From the NCBI RefSeq assembly GCF_007644105.1, contig NZ_VFAC01000001.1, positions 305,582 through 369,581 of the forward strand: a stretch of 64,000 nt of DNA, read 5' to 3'. A program made the position numbers and the translations under genes. Origin of the DNA: Elioraea rosea. Lineage in GTDB: Bacteria > Pseudomonadota > Alphaproteobacteria > Acetobacterales > Acetobacteraceae. The notes under the pieces are model-generated. The model was not told the DNA's origin, did no database searches, and was given only the letters and a program-made list of their open reading frames with translations. Shown here one piece after another: positions 37,093 to 45,526 of the stretch (within the stretch, counting starts at the first letter, position 1; each line of letters begins with the position of its first letter).

Positions 37093-40000
37093 ATGTCACG
37101 CCCGCATCTTCTCGACGCGCTCAAGGACCAGGTTCTGCTCTGCGACGGCGGCTTCGGCGCGCGCATCCAGGCCATGACGCTCGACGTGGAGCGCGACTAC
37201 ATGGGCAAGGAGAACTGCACCGAGGTGCTGCTTCTCTCGCGCCCGGACATCGTGCGCGAGATCCATCGCGGCTACTTCGCCGCAGGCGCCGACATGGTGG
37301 AGACCAACACCTTCGGCGGCTCGCCGATCACGCTTGCCGAGTTCGGCCTCGAGGACGAGGCCTTCGAGCTGAACCGTCGCGCCGTCGAGCTCGCCCGCGA
37401 GGCGGCCGAGACCTTCGCCGATGGCCGACCCCGCTGGGTGGTCGGTTCGGTGGGGCCCGGAACCAAGCTGCCCACCCTCGGCAATGTCGACTACGACACG
37501 CTCGAAGCAGCGCTGACGGTGCAGGCGGACGGGCTGATCGCGGGCGGCGCCGATGCGATCCTGATCGAGACCTGCCAGGACACGTTGCAGATCAAGGCCG
37601 CGGTGAACGGAGCGAAGGCGGCACGGCACAAGGCCGGGCGGGCGGACGTGCCGATCTTCGTGCAGGTGACCGTGGAGACGACCGGCACGCTTCTCGTCGG
37701 CCCCGACATCGCGGCGGCCGCGACCGTCGTGCACGCGCTCGACGTGCCCCTGCTCGGGCTGAACTGCGCGACGGGCCCGCAGGAGATGGCCGAGCATGTG
37801 CGCTGGCTCGCGCAGAACTGGCCCGGCCTTCTCTCCGTGCAGCCGAATGCCGGCCTGCCCGAGCTCGTCGACGGCCGCACGCACTACCCGTTGACGCCAG
37901 ACGAGCTCGCGGTGTGGATCGAGCGCTTCATCGCAGAGGACGGGCTCAACCTCGTCGGCGGCTGCTGCGGCACCAACAACGACCATGTCTCCGCGCTCGA
38001 TGCGATGCTGCGCAGGCGCGCCGGAAGCCTGCGGCGGCCCGCACCGGTGGCGCGCAAGAGCGTGTGGGTGCCCTCCGTCGCGAGCCTCTACGGAGCGGTG
38101 CCGTTGCGGCAGGAGAACAGCTACTTCTCGATCGGCGAGCGCTGCAACGCCAACGGCTCGAAGAAGTGGCGCGAGCTCCAGGCCGTCAATGACTGGGATG
38201 GCTGCGTCGCCATGGGCCGCGAGCAGATCGGCGAAGGCTCGAACAGCCTCGATGTCTGCACCGCCTTCGTCGGCCGCGACGAGATGTTCGAGATGACGGA
38301 GGTGATCAAGCGCTTCACCTCCTCGGTCAACGCCCCGCTCGTGATCGACAGCACCGAGACGCCGGTGATCGAGGCGGCGCTCAAGCTGCATGGCGGCAAG
38401 GCGATCATCAACTCGATCAACTTCGAGGAGGGCGAGCGCGCAGCGTCTGACCGCATGACGCTCGCGAAGAAGTTCGGCGCCGGCGTGATCGCGCTCACGA
38501 TCGACGAGGCGGGCATGGCCAAGACGGCGGAGGACAAGCTGCGCATCGCGCGCCGCCTCGTCGAGTTCGCCTGCGACCGCTACGGCCTGCCGCAGTCAGA
38601 CCTGCTGATCGATCCGCTCACCTTCACGATCGCCACAGGCAACGAGGACGACCGCAAGCTCGGGCTCTGGACGCTCGAGGGCATCCGGATGATCCGCGAG
38701 GAGTTCCCCGACATCCAGATCATCCTCGGCCTTTCCAACATCAGCTTCGGGCTGAACCCGGCCGCGCGGCACGTGCTGAACTCGGTGTTCCTCGACCATG
38801 CGGTGAAGGCGGGCATGACGGGGGCGATCGTGCATGTCTCGAAGATCAAGCCGCTGCATCAGATCCCGCCCGAGGAGGTGAAGGTCGCGGAGGACCTGAT
38901 CTTCGACCGCCGTGCCGAGGGCTATGACCCGCTCCAGGCGATGCTCGGGATGTTCGCCGAACGCAAGGCGGCCGATACCGGCAAGAAGAAGCGCGCCGAG
39001 ACCGTGGAAGGGCGCCTGAAGGACCGCATCGTCGACGGCGACCGCAAGGGGCTCGAGGATGAGCTGTCGGATGCGATCGCCGCCGGCCACGCGCCGCTCG
39101 CGATCATCAACGACATCCTCCTCGACGGCATGAAGGTGGTGGGCGAGCTGTTCGGCGCGGGGAAAATGCAGCTTCCCTTCGTCCTGCAGAGTGCCGAGAC
39201 GATGAAGGCCGCCGTTGCCTACCTGGAACCGTTGATGGAGCGCGTCGATGGCCAGCAGAAGGGAACGATCGTGCTCGCCACCGTGAAGGGCGACGTGCAC
39301 GACATCGGCAAGAACCTCGTCGACATCATCCTGACCAACAACGGCTACCGGGTGATCAATCTCGGCATCAAGGTGCCGCTCGCCGACATGGTGAAGGCCG
39401 CGAACGAGAACCGGGCCGATGCCATCGGCATGTCGGGGCTTCTCGTGAAGTCCACCGTGGTGATGCGCGAGAACCTCGAGGAGATGTCGCGCCAGGGCCT
39501 CGACATTCCTGTGATGCTCGGCGGCGCGGCGCTGACGCGCAACTATGTCGAGCAGGATTGCGTCGCCGCCTATGGCGCAGGCCGTGTGGCCTATGCCCGC
39601 GATGCGTTCGACGGGCTGCACCTGATGGACAAGGTGGCCGCGGGCCAGTTCGACGACTATCTCGCCGCCGTGCAGGCGAAGCGCCGGGGCAAGCCGTCGA
39701 ACACCCGCCGCACCCTAGGCCAGGCGACGGAGGCGGCGCTCGCGCCGGTCGACCGCGCCTACGCACAGGCGCGGCGGCGGCGCATCCTCGGCGACGAACC
39801 CGTGCCGACGCCGCCCTTCTGGGGCGCGCGTCTGCTCGAGGCGCCGACTAAGGCGGTGGTGCCGTTCATCAACGAACGCTCGCTCTACCAGTTCCAGTGG
39901 GGCTTCCGGAAACAGGGCCGCCGGCTCGAGGACTTCCTCGGCTGGGCGAAGCAGGAACTGCGGCCGGTGCTGAAGCGCATGCTGAAGCTCGCCGAGGACG

Positions 40001-40596
40001 AGAGCATCCTGCGGCCGCAGGCGCTCTACGGCTACTGGAAGGCCGCGGGCGAAGGCAACGACGTGGTGGTGTTCGACGAGGACGGGCGCACCGAGCTCGC
40101 CCGCTTCACCCTGCCTCGCCAGGCGAAGGAGGACGGCGAGTGCATCGCCGACTTCTTCCGCGACATCGATGAGGGTCCGGACAGCCGCGACGTGATTGGG
40201 CTCCAGGTGGTCACCGTGGGGCAGAAGGCGTCCGACATGGCGCGGGAATGGTTCGAGGCGAACCGCTACCAGGACTATCTCTACCTCCACGGGCTCTCGG
40301 TCGAGGTTGCCGAGGCGATGGCCGAGTACGTGCACAAGCGCATCCGTGCCGAGTTCGGCTTCGCCGCGGAGGATGACCGCGACATCGAGAAGATGCTGCA
40401 GCAGGGCTATCGCGGCAGCCGCTACTCCTTCGGCTATCCCGCCTGCCCCAACCTCGAGGACCAGGAGCCGCTGCTGCGGCTTCTGGGCGGCGAGAGGATC
40501 GGCGTGAGCCTGTCGGACGAGTGGCAGCTCCACCCCGAGCAGAGCACCTCGGCCATCGTGGTGCATCACCGGCGGGCGAAGTACTTCTCCGTCTGA
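37093..40596 (+). CDS. metH: Cobalamin-dependent methionine synthase
   Basis: A 1167-residue full-length MetH that methylates homocysteine using methyl-THF and B12. Domain order: homocysteine-binding (1-~320, with zinc Cys in LNCATG and GGCCGTNN), pterin-binding (~340-620, SIGERCNANGSKKWREL), B12 cap and binding (~640-880, with the His ligand in KGDVHDIGKNL), and SAM reactivation domain (~890-1160, with RIRAEFGF and YRGSRYSFGYPACP). All modules are present. Co-transcribed with the ArsR-type regulator; B12 uptake genes follow downstream. Confidence 0.98.
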   Translation: MSRPHLLDALKDQVLLCDGGFGARIQAMTLDVERDYMGKENCTEVLLLSRPDIVREIHRGYFAAGADMVETNTFGGSPITLAEFGLEDEAFELNRRAVELAREAAETFADGRPRWVVGSVGPGTKLPTLGNVDYDTLEAALTVQADGLIAGGADAILIETCQDTLQIKAAVNGAKAARHKAGRADVPIFVQVTVETTGTLLVGPDIAAAATVVHALDVPLLGLNCATGPQEMAEHVRWLAQNWPGLLSVQPNAGLPELVDGRTHYPLTPDELAVWIERFIAEDGLNLVGGCCGTNNDHVSALDAMLRRRAGSLRRPAPVARKSVWVPSVASLYGAVPLRQENSYFSIGERCNANGSKKWRELQAVNDWDGCVAMGREQIGEGSNSLDVCTAFVGRDEMFEMTEVIKRFTSSVNAPLVIDSTETPVIEAALKLHGGKAIINSINFEEGERAASDRMTLAKKFGAGVIALTIDEAGMAKTAEDKLRIARRLVEFACDRYGLPQSDLLIDPLTFTIATGNEDDRKLGLWTLEGIRMIREEFPDIQIILGLSNISFGLNPAARHVLNSVFLDHAVKAGMTGAIVHVSKIKPLHQIPPEEVKVAEDLIFDRRAEGYDPLQAMLGMFAERKAADTGKKKRAETVEGRLKDRIVDGDRKGLEDELSDAIAAGHAPLAIINDILLDGMKVVGELFGAGKMQLPFVLQSAETMKAAVAYLEPLMERVDGQQKGTIVLATVKGDVHDIGKNLVDIILTNNGYRVINLGIKVPLADMVKAANENRADAIGMSGLLVKSTVVMRENLEEMSRQGLDIPVMLGGAALTRNYVEQDCVAAYGAGRVAYARDAFDGLHLMDKVAAGQFDDYLAAVQAKRRGKPSNTRRTLGQATEAALAPVDRAYAQARRRRILGDEPVPTPPFWGARLLEAPTKAVVPFINERSLYQFQWGFRKQGRRLEDFLGWAKQELRPVLKRMLKLAEDESILRPQALYGYWKAAGEGNDVVVFDEDGRTELARFTLPRQAKEDGECIADFFRDIDEGPDSRDVIGLQVVTVGQKASDMAREWFEANRYQDYLYLHGLSVEVAEAMAEYVHKRIRAEFGFAAEDDRDIEKMLQQGYRGSRYSFGYPACPNLEDQEPLLRLLGGERIGVSLSDEWQLHPEQSTSAIVVHHRRAKYFSV

Positions 40597-40699
40597 GCCG
40601 CCGCCCACGCCCTGTCCCTCTCCAACACGAGGGGACGGAGCCGGATGCCCTTTCCTTTCCGACCAGGGGAGCGGGGGGACCCGCTTGCCAGGCATGTCA

Positions 40700-40727
40700 G
40701 TTCAACAGTTGAACAGGTGTTCAACTG
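40700..40727. promoter_or_regulatory. ArsR/SmtB-like palindromic operator upstream of the CDF exporter
   Basis: CAGTTGAACA (40706-40715), GG, TGTTCAACTG (40718-40727) is a perfect 10-base inverted repeat, and GTTCAAC-A-GTTGAAC (40700-40714) overlaps it, giving three half-sites. The inner TGAACA-GG-TGTTCA matches the general form of ArsR/SmtB metal-sensor operators. It ends about 40 bases before the CDF start. The rest of the 170-base gap after metH holds only a weak imperfect hairpin near 40612-40635. Confidence 0.65.
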
Positions 40728-40766
40728 GCTTCGCAGGGCGGCGCCGCCCATGCTAAGGGGCCGGCC

Positions 40767-41654
40767 ATGACGCGCGCGAGCAGCCTTGCCGCCGCCAGCC
40801 TCGCCGTTGCGGTGTTGGTGCTGGCCCTGAAGGCCGTTGCCTGGTGGATCACCGGCAGCGTGGCGCTGCTGGCCGACGCCCTCGAAAGCGTCGTCAACGT
40901 CGTCGCCGCCCTCGCCGCGCTCGCCGCCGTGATCTACTCGCAGCGCCCGGCCGACGCGAACCATCCCTATGGCCACGCCAAGGCGGAATACTTCTCCGCC
41001 GTGCTCGAAGGCGCGCTCATCGTCGTTGCAGCGCTGATCATCCTGCGCGAAGCCTGGCTCGCCCTGCTGAATCCGCGCATGCCCGACCAGACGACGCTCG
41101 GCCTCGCCGTCAACGGGCTCGCGACCGCCATCAACGCCTCCTGGGCAATGCTTCTCTCCCGCCGCGGCAGGCGGCTTCGCTCGCCCGCACTCATTGCGGA
41201 TGCACGGCATCTCTTCGCCGATGTCGTCACCTCCCTCGGCGTGCTGCTCGGCGTCGGCCTCGTCGTGCTGACCGGCCAGCTCTGGATCGATCCGGCGCTG
41301 GCAGCGGCAACGGCAGTCAACATCCTCTGGTCCGGCTGGCGGCTGATGCGCGAGAGCGTCGGCGGGCTGATGGACGAGGCGGTCGGGCCCGAGCTCCTCG
41401 GTCGCATCCGCTCCATCGTCGCGAGGCATGCCGAAGGCGCAATCGAAGCGCACGACATCCGAACCCGCCACGCCGGCCGTTTCACCTTCATCGAGTTCCA
41501 TCTCGTGGTTCCGGAGGACATGCGCGTCGGCATGGCGCACGACATCTGCGACCGGGTCGAGGAGGCGCTGAAGGCGGAGATAGAGGGCAGCGTCATCACC
41601 ATCCATGTCGAGCCCCCGCACAAGGCGAAGCACCACGGTGTGGTGGTCGTCTAG
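40767..41654 (+). CDS. Cation diffusion facilitator (CDF) metal exporter
   Basis: A 295-residue protein with about five to six membrane helices and a C-terminal cytoplasmic domain (from ~205). The first metal-site helix reads SVALLADALESVVNV, with Glu and Asn where zinc CDFs have His/Asp and Asp, and the second reads ADARHLFADVVTS (His and Asp). The HPYGHAKAE loop after helix 2 is diagnostic. Substrate is not certain from these residues: Zn, Co, Fe or Mn are all possible. It overlaps the following B12-transport gene, which hints at cobalt, but that is inference. Confidence 0.9.
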   Translation: MTRASSLAAASLAVAVLVLALKAVAWWITGSVALLADALESVVNVVAALAALAAVIYSQRPADANHPYGHAKAEYFSAVLEGALIVVAALIILREAWLALLNPRMPDQTTLGLAVNGLATAINASWAMLLSRRGRRLRSPALIADARHLFADVVTSLGVLLGVGLVVLTGQLWIDPALAAATAVNILWSGWRLMRESVGGLMDEAVGPELLGRIRSIVARHAEGAIEAHDIRTRHAGRFTFIEFHLVVPEDMRVGMAHDICDRVEEALKAEIEGSVITIHVEPPHKAKHHGVVVV

Positions 41655-42435
41655 CCTCGTCGCCGCGGCAGCCGCGGTGGCGATCGCTGCGACGGCGGAG
41701 GCCGCGCCGCACCGCGTCGTCTCGCTCAATCTCTGCGCCGACCAGTTCCTCGTTCTCCTCCTGCCGCGTGACCGGATCGCGGCGTTGTCGCCGCTCGCCG
41801 ATGACCCGACGCTGTCGGCCGTGGCCGGTCGCGCAGCAGGCATCCGCCGCGTCGCGCCGCTCGCCGAAGCGGTGCTGCCACTTGCGCCCGATCTCGCCGT
41901 GGCGGGCCCATGGGGCGGAGCCGGCGCAGCCTCCGTGCTGGAGCGCCGCGGCATCCCGGTCCTGCGGCTCGGCCTCGCCGAGACCTTCTCCGCGATCGAG
42001 GAGCAGCTGCTGCGCATCGGCGAGGCGCTCGGCGAGGGAGAGACGGCAAGCCGCCTTGCCGCGGAGATGCGCACGGCGCTCGACGCGCTGCCCCCTGCGC
42101 CGCGCGAGAAGCCGCGCGCGCTCGTCTGGCAGGCGCGCGGCTTCGTGCCGGGTGCAGGGACGCTCGCCGATTCGGTGCTCGTTGCGGCCGGCTTCGCCAA
42201 CGCGGCGCCGTTCCGCGGCTACGGGTTCGTTGCGCTCGAGGCTCTGCTCGCCTCGCCGCCGTCGCTGCTCGTGACCGCCCCGCCAGGCGGGCCTGCCTCA
42301 CTCTCGACGGCGCTCACCAATCACCCCGCGATCGCCCGTGCAGCCATCCCGCGCGCGACGGTCGACCCCGCCCTGCTCGCCTGCGGCAGCCCGCTGACGG
42401 TGGACGCGGCGGTGACGCTCGCCGCGGCGCGATGA
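41605..42435 (+). CDS. btuF: Periplasmic B12-binding protein (BtuF-like)
   Basis: A protein of about 276 residues with a signal peptide (LVAAAAAVAIAATAEAAP) and a single BtuF/TroA-like domain. It begins RVVSLNLCADQFLVLLLPRDRIAALSPL, the usual first lobe of vitamin B12/siderophore binding proteins, and has DLAVAGPWGG and a second lobe ending at LTVDAAVTLAA. The start is uncertain: ATG 41605, or GTG 41638 nearer the signal peptide, both inside the CDF gene end. Followed by permease and ATPase with 4-base overlaps. B12 over iron-siderophore is inferred from the downstream adenosyltransferase and nearby btuB. Confidence 0.82.
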   Translation: MSSPRTRRSTTVWWSSSLVAAAAAVAIAATAEAAPHRVVSLNLCADQFLVLLLPRDRIAALSPLADDPTLSAVAGRAAGIRRVAPLAEAVLPLAPDLAVAGPWGGAGAASVLERRGIPVLRLGLAETFSAIEEQLLRIGEALGEGETASRLAAEMRTALDALPPAPREKPRALVWQARGFVPGAGTLADSVLVAAGFANAAPFRGYGFVALEALLASPPSLLVTAPPGGPASLSTALTNHPAIARAAIPRATVDPALLACGSPLTVDAAVTLAAAR

Positions 42436-43364
42436 CACGGGCCCTCGCCGCGCTCGCCGGTGCACTTGCGCTTCTCTCCCTGCTCGTCGGCCGAGCGGGG
42501 TTCGGCGTCGTCGACACCGCGATCCTGTGGGAGCTTCGTGCGCCGCGCACCGTCCTCGCGCTTGCCGTCGGTGCGGGTCTCGGCCTCTCCGGCGCCGTGC
42601 TGCAGGGCCTGCTGCGCAACCGCCTGGCGGACCCTGGGCTGCTCGGCGTCACGGGCGGAGCCTCGCTCGGCGCGGTGCTCGTCTATTATTACGGCCTCGC
42701 AGCGACGCTGCCGGTCACCCTGCCCCTCGGCGGGCTCGCCGGCGCGGGGCTTGCTGCGGCGGCGATCCTCGCGCTTGCCTCGCGCACCGGAACGGGTGCG
42801 GCGCTGCTTCTGGCTGGCCTCGCCGTCGCGTCGCTCACAGGCGCGGCTGTCGCGGTCGCGCTCTCCTTCGCGCCGAACCCCTTCGCCCTGGCTGAGATCA
42901 CCGTGTGGCTTCTCGGCTCGCTCGAGGATCGCGGCTGGCGGGAAGTGCTGCTCGCCCTTCCCGCCGTGCTGGCCGGTGCCGCGCTTCTTCTCGGGCTCGG
43001 GCGGCGGCTCGATGCGCTGAGCCTCGGCGAAGCGGGCGCGGCGAGCCTCGGCGTCGATGTTCCGGGAACGGTGCGCCGCGCGGCACTCGGCGCCGCGCTT
43101 GCCGTCGGAGCGACCGCTGCCGTGGCAGGCGGCGTCGGATTCGTCGGGCTGATCGCGCCGAACCTGGTGCGCGGCCCCGTCGGCGAAAGGCCGGGGGCGC
43201 TGCTGCTTCCCGCCATGTTCGCGGGCGCGGCGATCGTCGCGGCGGCAGACATCGCCGTGCGTCTCGTGCCGCTGCAGCAGGAGATGCGCCTCGGCGTCGT
43301 CACCGCGCTGATCGGTGCGCCGCTCCTGCTCCGCCTCGTCGTCACGCGGAGCGAGCGGCCATGA
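42432..43364 (+). CDS. btuC: FecCD-type permease of the B12 ABC importer (BtuC-like)
   Basis: A 310-residue permease, mostly hydrophobic with about 9-10 helices. The blocks WELRAPRTVLALAVGAGLGL, LQGLLRNRLADPGLLGVTGG and GGVGFVGLIAPNLVR are the standard FecCD/BtuC signatures, the last being the ATPase-contact L-loop. It starts in an ATGA overlap with btuF and ends in one with btuD. Slightly shorter than E. coli BtuC. Confidence 0.9.
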   Translation: MTRALAALAGALALLSLLVGRAGFGVVDTAILWELRAPRTVLALAVGAGLGLSGAVLQGLLRNRLADPGLLGVTGGASLGAVLVYYYGLAATLPVTLPLGGLAGAGLAAAAILALASRTGTGAALLLAGLAVASLTGAAVAVALSFAPNPFALAEITVWLLGSLEDRGWREVLLALPAVLAGAALLLGLGRRLDALSLGEAGAASLGVDVPGTVRRAALGAALAVGATAAVAGGVGFVGLIAPNLVRGPVGERPGALLLPAMFAGAAIVAAADIAVRLVPLQQEMRLGVVTALIGAPLLLRLVVTRSERP

Positions 43365-44086
43365 TCGCGGCGAATGGGGTCGTCGTCTCGCGCAGCGGCC
43401 GCCGGGCGCTCGACGGCGTGTCACTTGCCTTCGAGATGGGGCGGCTGACGGCACTCGCTGGCCCGAATGGCGCGGGCAAGTCGACGCTGCTCTCCGTCCT
43501 TGCCGGGCTGCTCGCGCCGGATGCCGGCAGCGTGACGCTCGATGGCCAGCCTCTCCACGCGATGGCACCGGCCGCGCGTGCACGCCGCATCGCCTGGCTC
43601 GAACAGGGCGCGCGGGCCTCCTGGGGCATGACGGTGCGCGAGATCGCTGCCCTCGGGCGGCTGCCGCATGGCGACAGCGGCGCCGAGGCGGTGGAGGAGG
43701 CGCTTGCCGCGTGCGGGCTCGCGGCCATGGCGGAACGGCGCGTCGATGCGCTGTCGGGCGGCGAGGCGCGGCGGGCGATGCTTGCGCGCGTGCTCGCGAC
43801 CCGCGCGGAGGTCCTGCTCCTCGACGAGCCTGCCGCCGATCTCGATCCCGCCCAGTGTTTCGCGCTGATGCGCCTGCTCCGCGCCGAGGCGGCGGAGGGT
43901 CGCGCCGTCATCGTCGTGCTGCACGACCTGGCCCTTGCCTCCCGCTTCGCGGACAGGATCGTGCTGCTTGCGGAAGGCCGCGTGGCGGCCGACGGCACGC
44001 CGGAGGCGGTGATGACGGAGGAGGAGGCAGGGCGCGTGTTCGGCGTGCGCATCGGCACCGACGCCTTGCCGCGGGTGCTGCCATGA
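43361..44086 (+). CDS. btuD: ATPase of the B12 ABC importer (BtuD-like)
   Basis: A 241-residue ABC ATPase: Walker A GPNGAGKST (about residues 36-44), signature LSGGEARRAMLARVLA, Walker B VLLLDEPAADLDP and the switch His in VVLHDLALASRFAD. It is of the FecE/BtuD size. The ATG at 43361 overlaps the btuC stop, and its stop overlaps the tonB start. Confidence 0.93.
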   Translation: MIAANGVVVSRSGRRALDGVSLAFEMGRLTALAGPNGAGKSTLLSVLAGLLAPDAGSVTLDGQPLHAMAPAARARRIAWLEQGARASWGMTVREIAALGRLPHGDSGAEAVEEALAACGLAAMAERRVDALSGGEARRAMLARVLATRAEVLLLDEPAADLDPAQCFALMRLLRAEAAEGRAVIVVLHDLALASRFADRIVLLAEGRVAADGTPEAVMTEEEAGRVFGVRIGTDALPRVLP

Positions 44087-44889
44087 GGCTCTGGCTCGCC
44101 GTCGCCTTCGCACTGCATGCCGCGGCCGTGCTCGCGCTGGTCCGCTACGGTTCGCCGCGGCCGATAGACGAGGCCGCCTACGAGCCGGCAGGCATCACCG
44201 TCGTGTTCTCGCGCGGCGGTGGCGGCGAGACGGTCGGCGAGGAGGATGCCGAAAGCCCGCCCGAGACCGCGACAGCACCGCCTGAACAGACACCCGAGGC
44301 GCCCGGCGAGCAGCAGGCGGAGGCCCAGCCCGAGCCTGCGGTGCCCGAGGAGGTGACCGCAGAGACCGCGCCCGAGCCGGCGCCCGCCCGCCCGGCCGAG
44401 GCGCCGCCACCTGCAGCCGTGAGCGCCCTGCCGCTTCCGCCGCCTCCGCCCCCGGAGCCTCCGCCGCCAGAGCCACCGCCCCAGGCAACGGAGGCGCGCA
44501 CGCCACCGCCAAGCCCCGCTTCGGCCGAGGGGCAGGCGGCCACGCGCGCGCCGGAGCAGGCGGAGGCCGAGCAGGAGAGCGCGCCGCAGCTCGGCTCTGC
44601 GGGGTTCCTGTTCGCGACGCGCCCCTCCTCCGTCGGCTACCGCGTCGATCCTGTCGTGCCGGTCGAGGCACGCCAGCTCAGGATGCAGGGCCGCGTCGAG
44701 CTCGTCGTCACGATCAGCCCCGAAGGCATCCCGACGGAGGTGGACGTTTTCCGGTCGAGTGGCCATTTCCTTCTCGACAGGGCGGCGGAGGAGGCGCTGT
44801 GGCAGTGGCGGTTCGACCCGGCACGCCGCGGCGGTATTCCGGTGGAGGAGAAGATCGTCATCCCCTTCACATTCCGCATCGTGAACTGA
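44083..44889 (+). CDS. tonB: TonB family energy-transducing protein
   Basis: A 268-residue protein with an N-terminal membrane anchor (LWLAVAFALHAAAVLALV, residues about 3-20), a long Pro/Glu-rich spacer (about 50-170) that spans the periplasm, and a C-terminal TonB domain (about 190-268) containing GRVELVVTISPEGIPTEVDV and ALWQWRFDPA. It should power the outer-membrane receptor BtuB encoded just downstream in opposite orientation. Coupled to btuD by an ATGA overlap. No exbB/exbD genes in the window. Confidence 0.9.
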   Translation: MRLWLAVAFALHAAAVLALVRYGSPRPIDEAAYEPAGITVVFSRGGGGETVGEEDAESPPETATAPPEQTPEAPGEQQAEAQPEPAVPEEVTAETAPEPAPARPAEAPPPAAVSALPLPPPPPPEPPPPEPPPQATEARTPPPSPASAEGQAATRAPEQAEAEQESAPQLGSAGFLFATRPSSVGYRVDPVVPVEARQLRMQGRVELVVTISPEGIPTEVDVFRSSGHFLLDRAAEEALWQWRFDPARRGGIPVEEKIVIPFTFRIVN

Positions 44890-44928
44890 CCTTACGCCTA
44901 CAGGCACCAATCAGTGGAAGACCGGCAA

Positions 44929-45519
44929 ATGGTGAGACTGGACCGCATCACGACACGCGGCGGCGACGCGGGGCTGACCTCCCTCGGGGACGGCACGCGC
45001 GTGCGCAAGGACACGCTGCGCATCGAGGCGATGGGAAAGGTGGACGAGGCCAATGCCGCGATCGGCCTTCTGCGCCTCGTCACTGCCCGCGGCGAGTCGG
45101 GCTCCGACCTCGCCGCAGCCGATGCGATGTTGGCAGCGATCCAGAACGACCTGTTCGACCTCGGCGCCGATCTCTGCGTGCCGGTGGGCGAAGCGGAAGA
45201 GGAGGGCAAGGCGCTTCGCGTGGTGCCCACCCAGCTCCTGCGGCTCGAGGAGGAGATCGCGCGGCTGAACGCGGAGCTCCCTCCCCTCCGCTCCTTCGTC
45301 CTGCCTGGCGGAACCGAGGCCTCCGCCTGGGCGCACCACGCGCGCACCATGGCGCGCGCGGCCGAGCGGGCGACCGTCGCGTTGGCAGCGGCCGAGGCGA
45401 TCAACGCAGACGCGGTGCGCTACCTCAACCGCCTGTCGGACCACCTTTTCGTGCTCGGCCGCTGGCTGAACGGCCGAGGCGCGTCGGAGGTCCTGTGGAA
45501 GCCTGGCGCGACGCGCTGA
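44929..45519 (+). CDS. PduO-type cob(I)alamin adenosyltransferase
   Basis: A 196-residue ATP:cob(I)alamin adenosyltransferase (PduO/CobO-like family). The N-terminal RITTRGGDAGLTSLGDG (ATP loop, normally T-x-T-G-D-x-G-x-T) and the late AVRYLNRLSDHLFVLGRW, with the conserved Arg and Asp, are typical. It converts incoming B12 to adenosyl-B12. ATG 44929 is preferred over GTG 44914, because family members begin at MVRLDRI. It is the last gene of the B12 run and converges with btuB. Confidence 0.9.
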   Translation: MVRLDRITTRGGDAGLTSLGDGTRVRKDTLRIEAMGKVDEANAAIGLLRLVTARGESGSDLAAADAMLAAIQNDLFDLGADLCVPVGEAEEEGKALRVVPTQLLRLEEEIARLNAELPPLRSFVLPGGTEASAWAHHARTMARAAERATVALAAAEAINADAVRYLNRLSDHLFVLGRWLNGRGASEVLWKPGATR

Positions 45520-45526
45520 GCCTGCC

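Noticed and set aside
40612..40635. Terminator after metH
   Set aside because: The stem is imperfect with a bulge and there is no T-run on the plus strand.
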